In this document: positions 16,314-26,132 of the stretch, piece after piece
How the letters are laid out: every line of letters begins with the position of its first letter
Numbering within the stretch: the stretch's first letter is position 1
DNA from: Pseudonocardia nematodicida
Lineage (GTDB): Bacteria; Actinomycetota; Actinomycetes; Mycobacteriales; Pseudonocardiaceae
Reading direction: 5' to 3'
NCBI RefSeq assembly: GCF_040105385.1
Contig: NZ_JBEDNQ010000006.1
Coordinates: 124,001-188,000, forward strand
Length of the DNA: 64,000 nucleotides
Notes under the pieces: generated by a model
What the model was told of the DNA's origin: nothing
The model's input: only the letters and a program-made list of their open reading frames with translations
The model's database searches: none
Translations under genes and position numbers: made by a program

Positions 16314-16826
16314 ATGCCCAGCACCGTCCGCTTCCGCCTCGACGACGACGGCGTGTCCGCGCTGCGGGACCTCCGGGCCCGGCTCGCCGGCGCCGGCATC
16401 CCGGTGTCGTCCGGGACCCCGCAGGTGACCGTCGCGGCCGGGGGCACCATCCCGCGGGGCGCCCGCGACGCGCTGGCCGCCGAGCTGCGGCTGGTCGCGC
16501 TGCCCGCGCTCTGGCTGGCCGGCCTGGGCTCGGTCACCGGCGACGACGACGCGCTGGTGCTCACCGCCGTCACCGACCCGGAGGTGCTCGCCGTGCACAC
16601 CGCGGTGCACGACGCGCTCGCCGGCCGGGTCCGCGGTGCGCACGCCGCGCACCTGCCGGGGTCCTGGCTGCCGCACGTCGTGCTGGCCACCGGCCGGCCG
16701 GCGGCGGCGTTCGCGCTGCTGCACCCGGTGAAGCCGGTGCGGGCCCGGATCCTCGCCGTCGAGCTGCACGACTCGCGCACCGGCGAGACCGAGACCCTGA
16801 CCGCGCCCGGGAGGTCCGATGGCTGA
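16314..16826 (+). CDS. 2'-5' RNA ligase-like (2H phosphoesterase) protein, one motif degenerate
   Basis: A 170-residue protein with the two-lobed pattern of the 2H phosphoesterase/LigT superfamily, which acts on cyclic phosphates and 2'-5' linkages. The second H-x-T/V motif is recognisable as WLPHVVLA. The first should be H-x-T but reads PQVTVA, with Gln in place of His, so catalysis may be lost or altered. It begins 12 bp after mutY and overlaps the next gene by 8 bp. The family call rests on pattern reading and should be tested with a profile search. Confidence 0.6.
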   Translation: MPSTVRFRLDDDGVSALRDLRARLAGAGIPVSSGTPQVTVAAGGTIPRGARDALAAELRLVALPALWLAGLGSVTGDDDALVLTAVTDPEVLAVHTAVHDALAGRVRGAHAAHLPGSWLPHVVLATGRPAAAFALLHPVKPVRARILAVELHDSRTGETETLTAPGRSDG

Positions 16827-17172
16827 CGAGGACGACGTCCGGCGGATCGCCCTCGCCCTCGACGGCGCCGAGGAGAGCCCGAGCGACGGCTTCGACTTCA
16901 AGGTCGACGGCAAGGGGTTCGTCTGGTCCTACCCCGAGCGCGTGCCCGGCCGGCGACGGGTGATCCGTACCGACGTCGCCGTGCTCTACGTCGGCGACGA
17001 GGCCGAGAAGCAGGCGCTGCTGCTGGGCGAGCCGGAGCTGTTCTTCACCGTCCCCGGCTACGACGGTCTCCCGCTGGTGATGCTGCGGCTGGAGCGGGTC
17101 GACGTCGGCCGGCTGACCGAACTCGTCGGCGACGCCTGGCGCATGCGCATCGACGCGGCCGGGAGGCGCTAG
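16819..17172 (+). CDS. MmcQ/YjbR-family protein
   Basis: A 117-residue YjbR/CyaY-like protein. The family shows a DNA-binding-like or frataxin-like fold, but its function is not established. Recognisable features are DDVRRIALALDGAEESPS at the start, the FDFKVDGKGFVWSYPERV core and LPLVMLRLERVD followed by LTELVGDAWRM at the end. It overlaps the 2H-phosphoesterase gene by 8 bp and lies 10 bp before mhuD. Confidence 0.8.
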   Translation: MADEDDVRRIALALDGAEESPSDGFDFKVDGKGFVWSYPERVPGRRRVIRTDVAVLYVGDEAEKQALLLGEPELFFTVPGYDGLPLVMLRLERVDVGRLTELVGDAWRMRIDAAGRR

Positions 17173-17175
17173 CGT
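17170..17175 (+). promoter_or_regulatory. Candidate internal -10 box of mhuD (leaderless)
   Basis: TAGCGT overlaps the stop codon of the YjbR gene and lies exactly 7 nt before the mhuD ATG. mhuD and sir2 could therefore be transcribed separately from mutY. Confidence 0.45.
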
Positions 17176-17182
17176 GGGGGCC

Positions 17183-17497
17183 ATGGCTGTCGTGAAGATC
17201 AACGCCATCGAGGTGCCCGAGGGAAAGGGCGCCGAGCTGGAGAAGCGGTTCGCGCACCGGATGGGCGCGGTCGACCACGCCGCCGGGTTCCTCGGCTTCG
17301 AGCTGCTGCGCCCCGTCGCCGGGGAGACCCGCTACTTCGTGGTCACCCACTGGGAGACCGACGACGACTTCCGGAACTGGATGGCCGGCGACGGTGCGGC
17401 GGCGCACGCCGGCGAGCGGTCCCGGCCGGTCGGGACCGGCTCGGCGGTGCTGGAGTTCGAGGTCGTCGACCTCGAGAAGATCGCCGCGGACTCCTGA
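17183..17497 (+). CDS. mhuD: Heme-degrading monooxygenase MhuD
   Basis: ABM-fold heme oxygenase of the MhuD/IsdG class, which opens the heme ring and frees iron in the cytosol. The 104-residue protein closely resembles the mycobacterial enzyme. It keeps the catalytic residues at the same positions: Asn7 (VVKINAIEVP), Trp66 (FRNWMAGD) and heme-ligating His75 (AAAHAGERS). The ATG at 17183 gives this numbering; a GTG nine bases earlier would shift it. No heme importer or iron-regulatory box is visible nearby. The stop overlaps the proposed CTG start of sir2. Confidence 0.92.
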   Translation: MAVVKINAIEVPEGKGAELEKRFAHRMGAVDHAAGFLGFELLRPVAGETRYFVVTHWETDDDFRNWMAGDGAAAHAGERSRPVGTGSAVLEFEVVDLEKIAADS

Positions 17498-18321
17498 TCG
17501 ACCCGGACATCCGCCGGGCGGCGGACCTGGTCCGCGGCGCGGAGGCGCTGCTGGTGACCGCCGGCGCCGGGATGGGCGTGGACTCCGGCCTGCCCGACTT
17601 CCGCGGCACCGAGGGCTTCTGGCGGGCCTACCCGCCCTACGCCCGGCTCGGGCTGCGGTTCGAGGAGCTGGCCGACCCGGAGCACTTCGCCGACGACCCC
17701 GCACTGGCCTGGGGCTTCTACGGGCACCGGCTGAACCTCTACCGGCGCACGGTGCCACACGCCGGGTTCGCGGTGCTCCGGCGCTGGGCCGAACGCCTCC
17801 CGACGACCGTGTTCACGTCCAACGTGGACGGCCAGTTCCAGCGGGCCGGGTTCGCCCCGGGCGACGTCGCCGAGGTGCACGGCTCGATCCACCACATGCA
17901 GTGCGTACGGCTCTGCGGGCACGGGGTGTGGCCGGCCGACGGCGTCGGGGTGACCGTCGACGAGGAGTCGATGCGGGCCGTCGGCGATCTCCCGGCCTGC
18001 CCGGGCTGCGGCGCGCTCGCCCGTCCGGCGATCCTGATGTTCGGCGACGCCGGCTGGGACGACACGCACGCCGCCCCCGCCCTGGCGCGGCACTCCGACT
18101 GGCTGCGGGAGCGCCGGGACGGGCTCGCGGTCGTCGAGCTGGGGGCGGGTACGGCGTTGCCGACCGTGCGCCGGCGCTCCGAGCTGGCCTCGGCCGCCAC
18201 CGGAGCCCTGGTCCGGATCAACGTCCGGGAGCCGGAGGTCCGGCACGGCCGCGGCGTCGGGATCGCCGGCCGCGCCGCGGCGACCCTGGCCGCGATCGAC
18301 GAGGCCCTGACTCGTCCCTGA
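17494..18321 (+). CDS. Sir2-family NAD-dependent deacylase, probable CTG start
   Basis: Sirtuin-like protein that would use NAD to remove acyl groups from lysines. With a CTG start at 17494 it has 275 residues and the NAD motif GAGMGVDSGLPDFRG sits at 22-36. The other motifs are FTSNVDGQFQRAG, catalytic His in EVHGSIHHMQC, a zinc site with C-x3-C (CVRLC) and C-x2-C (CPGC), and a C-terminal NAD-binding part. The first GTG in frame (17554) would start inside the first Rossmann strand. CTG overlaps the mhuD stop as CTGA. Several motifs differ from the usual sirtuin consensus (TSN for TQN), so substrate preference is open. Confidence 0.82.
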   Translation: MIDPDIRRAADLVRGAEALLVTAGAGMGVDSGLPDFRGTEGFWRAYPPYARLGLRFEELADPEHFADDPALAWGFYGHRLNLYRRTVPHAGFAVLRRWAERLPTTVFTSNVDGQFQRAGFAPGDVAEVHGSIHHMQCVRLCGHGVWPADGVGVTVDEESMRAVGDLPACPGCGALARPAILMFGDAGWDDTHAAPALARHSDWLRERRDGLAVVELGAGTALPTVRRRSELASAATGALVRINVREPEVRHGRGVGIAGRAAATLAAIDEALTRP

Positions 18322-18367
18322 GAGGCTGCCACAACAGCCTCACGCTGCTCACACACCCCATCCCCCG

Positions 18368-18422
18368 CCCGACTCATGACGCTTTAGTCCGGTGATACCG
18401 AACTAAAGCGTCATGAGTCGGG
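18368..18422. terminator. 25-bp hairpin between convergent genes, ACTCATG family
   Basis: Arms 18368-18392 and 18398-18422 pair at 24 of 25 positions around a 5-nt loop. The arm core ACTCATGACGCTTTAGT is nearly the same as the hairpin at 48579-48631. It lies between the convergent sir2 and cysteine hydrolase genes and is probably a bidirectional terminator. Confidence 0.75.
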
Positions 18423-18466
18423 ATTGGAGTGAGAGGCGCGGGCAGGAGCGAGGGCGCGCGCAGAGG

Positions 18467-19060
18467 TCAGTCCGGGACGGACTTGTGGTCCGGGACGACG
18501 ATGGCGGGCAGGTCGGACAGGCCCGCCAGTGCGGCGGCGTGCACCTCGGCGGCCGGTACCGCTGTGCCGTCGATGCCCGGAAGGGCGCGGGTCGCCGTGG
18601 CGGCCGCGACGACGGTCGGCACGTAGCCGCCCGAGAAACCGCTGCGCGCCGTCGAGTTGACGCACATGTGCGTCATGAACCCGGCGAGCACCAGGTCCTG
18701 GGTACCTTCCAGCAGGTCCGCCAGTCCGGTGTGGACGAACGCGCTGGGGAAGTTCTTGGTGACGACGGGCTCGCCGTCCCGCGGCGCGACCGAGGCGTGG
18801 ATCGCGCCGATCGGGGCGTTCACGTCGTACGGGCTGCCCTCGCCGGCGTCGTGCCGGATGTGGATCACTCTCGCACCGGCCGAACGGGCCCGGTCGAGCA
18901 GCGTCGCCGCCTCCTCCAGGGCGGGCTCGACGTTCTCCAGGCGCATGACGCCCTCGGTGTAGGTGTTCTGCAGGTCGATCATGATCAGCGCGGAGCGTGC
19001 GAGCGGGGCCGGCTCGGCCGGCAGGCCCATCAGCCCGCGCAGGGTGTGCGGAGCGGACAT
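18467..19060 (-). CDS. Isochorismatase-like cysteine hydrolase
   Basis: A 197-residue alpha/beta hydrolase of the isochorismatase/nicotinamidase superfamily. The triad is visible as Asp29 (IMIDLQNTY), a Lys in VVTKNFPSAF and a Cys in GFMTHMCVNSTAR. Members hydrolyse amides or vinyl ethers such as nicotinamide, carbamoylsarcosine or isochorismate; the substrate here is unknown. The start has a strong AGGAGG 6 nt upstream. Proximity to a NAD-consuming Sir2 gene suggests nicotinamide turnover, but the genes are convergent and the idea is speculative. Confidence 0.87.
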   Translation of the reverse strand: MSAPHTLRGLMGLPAEPAPLARSALIMIDLQNTYTEGVMRLENVEPALEEAATLLDRARSAGARVIHIRHDAGEGSPYDVNAPIGAIHASVAPRDGEPVVTKNFPSAFVHTGLADLLEGTQDLVLAGFMTHMCVNSTARSGFSGGYVPTVVAAATATRALPGIDGTAVPAAEVHAAALAGLSDLPAIVVPDHKSVPD

Positions 19061-19126
19061 CGATGTCCTCCTGTGCGACGGAACGCAGCACGGGCCCGGG
19101 ACGTGTGCCCCGGGCCCGCGGGCGGG

Positions 19127-19557
19127 TCAGTTCTGCATCGCCCGCCACTCGTCGTCGGTGAACAGCCGGGAGCGGATCAGGAACCGGACGCCCTCCGGCG
19201 CCTCGACCGAGAACCCGCTGCCCCGTCCCTTCACCACGTCGACGGTGAGGTGGGTGTGCTTCCAGTACTCGAACTGCGACGCCGACATCCAGAAGCCGAT
19301 CGGCTTCTCCAGCCCCTCGACCTGCAGGTCGCCCAGGTGGACGTCCGAGTTGCCGGTCTTGAACTCACCGTCCGGATAGCACATCGGGGCGCTGCCGTCG
19401 CAGCACCCGCCGGACTGGTGGAACATCAGCGGGCCGTGCAGGTCGGTGAGCCTGACCAGCAGATCGGCGGCTGCCGGCGTCAGCGCCACCCGCTCCGTCC
19501 CCGATCCCGGAACCTCCGGGACCGGCTCCGCAGGGGCGGCGCTGTCGCCCGCGGACA

Positions 19558-19558
<1 letters not shown>
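19127..19558 (-). CDS. DUF779 protein paired with aldehyde dehydrogenase
   Basis: A 143-residue DUF779 protein of unknown biochemical role. The family signature MFHQSGGCCDGSAPMCYP, with three cysteines and a histidine that could bind metal, and SQFEYWKHTHLTVDVV are clear. DUF779 genes commonly sit directly after an ExaC/AldA-type aldehyde dehydrogenase. Here the ATG overlaps the dehydrogenase stop by one base (TGATG), so co-translation is likely and a helper role in aldehyde metabolism is inferred. Confidence 0.9.
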
Positions 19559-21081
<1,523 letters not shown>

Positions 21082-21199
21082 CGTTGGTCCTTTCGGCGTT
21101 GAACTATGTCGTGCTGGCACACGCACGTCCTGCGCGTTGCGCGTGACGCCCGACACTAGGAAGCTGGGGGTTGCACCGGAGTTGCACGCAGATGCGGAA

Positions 21200-21217
21200 C
21201 CTGACCCCTAGGTCAGG
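21200..21217. promoter_or_regulatory. Inverted repeat between aldehyde dehydrogenase and GAF regulator
   Basis: Two 7-bp arms, CCTGACC and GGTCAGG, flank 4 nt; a further GGTCAGG lies at 21263-21269 near the regulator start. The position in the divergent promoter makes it a candidate operator for the adjacent regulator. Confidence 0.45.
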
Positions 21218-21282
21218 ACCGAGCACGCGGATCCGATTCAGGCAAGGCTGAGCTCACCTCAAGGTCAGGTCGGGAGGGTGTC

Positions 21283-22695
21283 GTGACGGAGCGGCGCGGC
21301 GCGCTGGACCGGGCCCGGGAGTCGGTGCTGACCGGCGGCCCGGATGCCGGTGTGCGCCCCGAGGTCCGGGACTCGTGGGCGCGGTCGCTGGCCGCCGCCG
21401 TCGACCCGGAGCGCGCGCGTCCCGGGCACACCTACGACCACGCCGAGGTCACCGCGCTGCGCTCCGGGCACCCGCTCGCCGGTGCGCTGCCGGTGCTGCG
21501 CGACACGCTGGTGACCGCGGCCGAGCAGTCCCGGCACATGATGATCGTGACCGACGAGCGCGGGCACATCCTCTGGCGCGAGGGCGCCCGGGACGTGCTG
21601 CGCCGCGCCGAGCGCGTCGAGCTGGTCGAGGGCACCCGCTGGAGCGAGGACTCGGTCGGGACCAACGCGATGGGCACGGCACTGTCCGACGACCGCCCGG
21701 TGCGCATCCACTCCGCCGAGCACCTGGTGAGCGCCTACCACCCGTGGACCTGCGCCGCCGCGCCCGTGCACGACCCGGAGACCGGGCGGCAGATCGGCAC
21801 CGTCGACGTCACCGGGCCCGAGGACTCCTTCCACCCGATGACGCTGTCGCTGGTCACCGCGGCGGCCCGGCTCGCGGAGAGCCGGCTGGCCGAACACACC
21901 GCCGCGCGGGACGAGCGGCTGCGCGCGACGAACCTGCCGCATCTCACCGGGCTCGGCCGGACACCCGGTGCGTTGCTCTCCCCGCGCGGCCGGGTGCTCG
22001 CCGCGAACCCGGCCGAGCGGTTCCCCGCCCGCGTGGAGCTGCCCGAACGGGGCGACCGCGTGCTGCTCGACGGCGGCGTCGAGGGCCAGATCGAACCGCT
22101 CGGCGAGGGCTGGCTGCTGCGGCTGCCGGAGCCGGAGGGACCCCCGATCCCCGAGCTGACCCTGCCGTTCCTCGGCGTCCGGACGCCGACGGCCCGCCGC
22201 GACGGACGCGCCCTCCGGCTCGGTCAGCGCCACGCCGAGGTGCTGGCCCTGCTCGCGCTGCACCCGGAGGGGATGACGGCCGAGCAACTGGCGGTCGCAC
22301 TCTACGGCGACCACGGGCGCCCGATCACCGTCCGCGCCGAGATGCACCGGCTGCGCCGGCAGGTCGGCGAGGACACCGTGCGCACCCAGCCGTACCGGAT
22401 CGCGGCGCGGGTGGATGCCGACTTCCTCCGGCTGCGCGAGGCCCTGCGCGACGGGCGGGTGCGCGACGCCGCCGCCGAGGCCGCCCGGGGACCGCTGCTG
22501 CCGGTGTCGGAGTCCCCGGCGGTCCGGGCGGAACGCGAGCACCTCGTCGTCGCCGCCCGGTCGGCCGTGCTGCGCTCCGGCGACCCGGACGCGCTCTGGT
22601 CGCTGGTCCGGTCCGGCGAGGCCGACGACGAGCTGCGCGCCCGGCTGCGGGCGCTGCTCCCGCCGTCGGACGGGCGCCGGCACGACCTCGGGTGA
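21283..22695 (+). CDS. GAF-domain transcriptional regulator (AcoR-like sensor, winged-helix output)
   Basis: A 470-residue regulator divergent from the aldehyde dehydrogenase. The N-terminal 230 residues resemble the sensor of AcoR-type activators: VRDSWARSLAAAVDPER, then a GAF domain with GTRWSEDSVGTNAMGTAL and HPWTCAAAPVHDPETGRQIG. The sigma-54 AAA domain of Gram-negative AcoR is absent. Residues about 290-390 look like a winged helix (RHAEVLALLALHPEGMTAEQL, then MHRLRRQVGED). It probably senses a metabolite and activates the divergent operon. GTG has GGGAGGG upstream. Confidence 0.85.
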   Translation: MTERRGALDRARESVLTGGPDAGVRPEVRDSWARSLAAAVDPERARPGHTYDHAEVTALRSGHPLAGALPVLRDTLVTAAEQSRHMMIVTDERGHILWREGARDVLRRAERVELVEGTRWSEDSVGTNAMGTALSDDRPVRIHSAEHLVSAYHPWTCAAAPVHDPETGRQIGTVDVTGPEDSFHPMTLSLVTAAARLAESRLAEHTAARDERLRATNLPHLTGLGRTPGALLSPRGRVLAANPAERFPARVELPERGDRVLLDGGVEGQIEPLGEGWLLRLPEPEGPPIPELTLPFLGVRTPTARRDGRALRLGQRHAEVLALLALHPEGMTAEQLAVALYGDHGRPITVRAEMHRLRRQVGEDTVRTQPYRIAARVDADFLRLREALRDGRVRDAAAEAARGPLLPVSESPAVRAEREHLVVAARSAVLRSGDPDALWSLVRSGEADDELRARLRALLPPSDGRRHDLG

Positions 22696-22713
22696 CCTCG
22701 ATCGGCGGGGCAC

Positions 22714-22719
22714 TAGGCT
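22714..22719 (+). promoter_or_regulatory. Candidate -10 box (leaderless) of the 22727 gene
   Basis: TAGGCT lies 7 nt before the GTG at 22727. Confidence 0.45.
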
Positions 22720-22726
22720 CGCGGAC

Positions 22727-23443
22727 GTGAGCCGCACCGCCGCCCAGGTCGCCGGCGACGCGCTGCCCCGGTCCACCTCGGCGGTCAGCGGCCGGGGCGG
22801 GCGGTTCGACCGGTTCGTCGTGATCGCGAGCTGCACGCTCCTGCCGGTCGGGCTGGCCTGGATGGTCGTCACCGTCGTACCGACGGGGGTGTGGTTCCTG
22901 CTCGGCGGCCTGCCGGTCTACCTGCTGGCGCGCTACGCGTTCTTCCGGGTCCGCGGCAGCGAGACCGGGACCTTCGCCGTCGACCGGGCGGGGACCGTCC
23001 GCATCCTCGGCGGGCATACCGGGATCCTGCGACTGCGCCGGATGTTCGACGGCCGGGTGCGTGAGCAGCTGCTACCCGGCATCGCGGTGGGACTGCTGAT
23101 CGGGATCGGTCTGCCGGTCGGGATCACGGCACTGTGCGTGCTGCTCGACGACCCGCGACCGGCCCTGCTGGTGCCGACCTCGGCGGCCTACTTCCTGCTG
23201 GACCTGCTGCGCTGGTACGTCGCCGTCACCCGGGTCCGCCGCCGGGACGACCTGGAGCTCCTCGACCCGACCATGCTGCTCCCGCTGATGGCGCTGTACG
23301 CCCGGCACCACGGGGCCCGAGCCCTGCTGCACGGCGTCGCCGCGGACGCGCTCGCCGCGACCGTGCGGGCACACCCGCAGGACGCCGAGACCGCGTTGCG
23401 GTTCGGTGTCGCGACGGCGGTGCTGGGGCAACTGGCCCGCTGA
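22727..23443 (+). CDS. Hypothetical membrane protein
   Basis: A 238-residue protein that I do not recognise. It has two pairs of hydrophobic helices: FVVIASCTLLPVGLAWMVV with VWFLLGGLPVYLLARYAFF, then LLPGIAVGLLIGIGLPVGI with a segment near PALLVPTSAAYFLL. A cytoplasmic-looking C-terminal domain follows (RRRDDLELLDPTMLLPLMAL onward). Start GTG 22727 is supported by a TAGGCT 7 nt upstream. It is co-directional with the GAF regulator but has its own promoter and ends at a strong terminator. Confidence 0.72.
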   Translation: MSRTAAQVAGDALPRSTSAVSGRGGRFDRFVVIASCTLLPVGLAWMVVTVVPTGVWFLLGGLPVYLLARYAFFRVRGSETGTFAVDRAGTVRILGGHTGILRLRRMFDGRVREQLLPGIAVGLLIGIGLPVGITALCVLLDDPRPALLVPTSAAYFLLDLLRWYVAVTRVRRRDDLELLDPTMLLPLMALYARHHGARALLHGVAADALAATVRAHPQDAETALRFGVATAVLGQLAR

Positions 23444-23531
23444 CCCTCACCGGCACCGGACAACCGGCCCGACACGCGGAGTCGCCCGGCGGCGGGTGAC
23501 GGGTCGCGGCAGAACCCGTTCCCGGACACGA

Positions 23532-23571
23532 CGAAGGGCCCGCTCCGGATCACTCCGGGGCGGGCCCTTCG
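23532..23571. terminator. Bidirectional terminator between membrane protein gene and clpC
   Basis: A 17-bp GC-rich stem (CGAAGGGCCCGC arm, one G-T pair) with a 6-nt loop sits between two convergent genes. Confidence 0.8.
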
Positions 23572-23588
23572 GTCTGCCTGCGGCTATC

Positions 23589-26132
23589 TCACTCGTCGCC
23601 GGCCATCGCGGTCGGCGGGGTGTCCGGCACCGGCTCCGACGGCTTGAGCTCACCCCGGAAGGTGAAGTGCGCCTTGTCGTCGTAGGCCTTGGAGCCCTCT
23701 TCCGCCTCGGTGTCGAGCCCGTCGACGTCGACCAGCACGATCTGACCGGCCTCGATCTCGCCGAAGAGGATCTTCTCCGAGAGCTGGTCCTCGATCTCGC
23801 GCTGGATCGTCCGGCGCAGCGGCCGGGCGCCGAGGACCGGGTCGAACCCGCGACGCGCCAGGAGCTTCTTGGCCCGGTCGGTGAGCTCGATGGCCATGTC
23901 CTTGTTGGCCAGCTGCTGCTCCACCCGCCCGATCATCAGATCGACCATCTCGATGATCTGCTGCTCGTTGAGCTGGTGGAAGACGATGATGTCGTCGATA
24001 CGGTTCAGGAACTCCGGGCGGAAGTGCTTCTTCAGCTCGTCGTTGACCTTGGTCTTCATCCGCTCGTAGTTCGACGCCTCGTCGTTACCCGAGGAGAAGC
24101 CCAGACCCACGGCCTTCGAGATGTCCTGGGTACCCAGGTTCGAGGTGAAGATCAGGACCGTGTTCTTGAAGTCGACCACGCGGCCCTGACCGTCGGTGAG
24201 ACGGCCGTCCTCGAGCACCTGCAGGAGCGTGTTGTAGATCTCCTGGTGCGCCTTCTCGATCTCGTCGAACAGCACCACCGAGAACGGCTTGCGCCGCACC
24301 TTCTCGGTGAGCTGGCCGCCCTCCTCGTAGCCGACGTACCCGGGAGGGGCACCGAACAGCCGCGAGGCGGTGTAGCGGTCGTGGAACTCGCCCATGTCGA
24401 TCTGGATGAGCGCGTCGTCCTCGCCGAACAGGAAGTTCGCCAGCGCCTTGGACAGCTCGGTCTTACCGACACCGGACGGGCCGGCGAAGATGAACGACCC
24501 GGACGGGCGCTTCGGGTCCTTCAGGCCGGCGCGGGTACGGCGGATCGCCTGGGAGACCGACTTGACCGCGTCCTCCTGGCCGATGATCCGCTTGTGGACC
24601 TCGTCCTCCATCTTGAGCAGCCGGGTCGTCTCCTCCTCGGTCAGCTTGAAGACCGGGATGCCGGTCCAGTTGCCCAGGACCTCGGCGATCTGCTCCGCGT
24701 CGACCTCGGCGACCACGTCGAGGTCGCCCGACTTCCACTGCTTCTCGCGCTCACCCTTCTCGCCGAGCAGGGTCTTCTCCTGGTCGCGCAGGTGCGCGGC
24801 CCGCTCGAAGTCCTGCGCGTCGATCGCCGACTCCTTGTCCCGGCGGACGTTCGCGATCTTCTCGTCGAACTCCCGCAGGTCCGGCGGAGCGGTCATCCGG
24901 CGGATGCGCATCCGGGCGCCGGCCTCGTCGATCAGGTCGATCGCCTTGTCCGGCAGGAACCGGTCGTTGATGTAGCGGTCGGCCAGCGTCGCGGCCGAGG
25001 ACAGCGCGTCGTCGGTGATCGTGACGCGGTGGTGCGCCTCGTACCGGTCGCGCAGGCCCTTGAGGATCTCGACGGTGTGCGCGACCGACGGCTCGGACAC
25101 CTGGATCGGCTGGAAGCGGCGCTCCAGGGCCGGGTCCTTCTCGACGTACTTGCGGTACTCGTCGAGCGTGGTGGCACCGATGGTCTGCAGCTCGCCGCGG
25201 GCCAGCATCGGCTTGAGGATCGACGCGGCGTCGATCGCGCCCTCGGCGGCACCCGCCCCCACCAGGGTGTGGATCTCGTCGATGAACAGGATGATGTCGC
25301 CGCGGGTGCGGATCTCCTTGAGCACCTTCTTGAGGCGCTCCTCGAAGTCACCGCGGTACCGGGAACCGGCGACCAGCGAACCCAGGTCGAGGGTGTAGAG
25401 CTGCTTGTCCTTCAGCGTCTCCGGGACCTCGCCCTTGACGATCGCCTGCCCCAGGCCCTCGACGGCGGCGGTCTTGCCGACGCCGGCCTCGCCGATCAGC
25501 ACCGGGTTGTTCTTGGTCCTCCGGGAGAGGACCTGCATGATCCGCTCGATCTCCTTCTCCCGGCCGATGACCGGGTCCAGCTTGCCCTCACGGGCCTGCT
25601 GGGTGAGGTTGCGACCGAACTGGTCCAGCACCAGCGACGACGACGGGGTGCCCTCGCCACGGCCACCGGTACCGCTCTCCTGCGGCTCCTTGCCCTGGTA
25701 GCCGGACAGCAGCTGCAGGACCTGCTGGCGGACGCGGTTCAGGTCGGCGCCGAGCTTGACCAGAACCTGGGCCGCGACGCCCTCGCCCTCACGGATGAGC
25801 CCGAGCAGGATGTGCTCGGTGCCGATGTAGTTGTGCCCGAGCTGCAGCGCCTCGCGCAGCGACAGCTCCAGCACCTTCTTCGCCCGGGGGGTGAAGGGGA
25901 TGTGCCCGGACGGGGCCTGCTGGCCCTGACCGATGATCTCCTCGACCTGCTGCCGGACGCCCTCCAGAGCGATACCGAGCGACTCGAGGGCCTTGGCGGC
26001 AACGCCCTCGCCCTCGTGGATCAGGCCAAGGAGGATGTGCTCGGTCCCGATGTAGTTGTGGTTGAGCATCCGGGCCTCTTCCTGGGCCAGGACGACAACA
26101 CGCCGTGCTCGGTCGGTGAACCTCTCGAACAA
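23589..26132 (-). CDS. clpC: ATP-dependent Clp protease ATP-binding subunit ClpC
   Basis: Hsp100 unfoldase that feeds proteins to ClpP, the target of cyclomarin-type antibiotics in mycobacteria. The 847-residue product has two Clp_N repeats (about 1-150, each with HNYIGTEHILLGLI), AAA1 with GEAGVGKT, a UVR coiled segment (AIDAQDFERAAHLRDQEK), AAA2 with GPSGVGKT and the ClpP-docking region. Translation starts at TTG (MFERFTDRARR) with AAGGAG 7 nt upstream; the N terminus matches mycobacterial ClpC1 exactly there. The acidic C-terminal tail is slightly longer than in relatives. Confidence 0.97.
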   Translation of the reverse strand: MFERFTDRARRVVVLAQEEARMLNHNYIGTEHILLGLIHEGEGVAAKALESLGIALEGVRQQVEEIIGQGQQAPSGHIPFTPRAKKVLELSLREALQLGHNYIGTEHILLGLIREGEGVAAQVLVKLGADLNRVRQQVLQLLSGYQGKEPQESGTGGRGEGTPSSSLVLDQFGRNLTQQAREGKLDPVIGREKEIERIMQVLSRRTKNNPVLIGEAGVGKTAAVEGLGQAIVKGEVPETLKDKQLYTLDLGSLVAGSRYRGDFEERLKKVLKEIRTRGDIILFIDEIHTLVGAGAAEGAIDAASILKPMLARGELQTIGATTLDEYRKYVEKDPALERRFQPIQVSEPSVAHTVEILKGLRDRYEAHHRVTITDDALSSAATLADRYINDRFLPDKAIDLIDEAGARMRIRRMTAPPDLREFDEKIANVRRDKESAIDAQDFERAAHLRDQEKTLLGEKGEREKQWKSGDLDVVAEVDAEQIAEVLGNWTGIPVFKLTEEETTRLLKMEDEVHKRIIGQEDAVKSVSQAIRRTRAGLKDPKRPSGSFIFAGPSGVGKTELSKALANFLFGEDDALIQIDMGEFHDRYTASRLFGAPPGYVGYEEGGQLTEKVRRKPFSVVLFDEIEKAHQEIYNTLLQVLEDGRLTDGQGRVVDFKNTVLIFTSNLGTQDISKAVGLGFSSGNDEASNYERMKTKVNDELKKHFRPEFLNRIDDIIVFHQLNEQQIIEMVDLMIGRVEQQLANKDMAIELTDRAKKLLARRGFDPVLGARPLRRTIQREIEDQLSEKILFGEIEAGQIVLVDVDGLDTEAEEGSKAYDDKAHFTFRGELKPSEPVPDTPPTAMAGDE

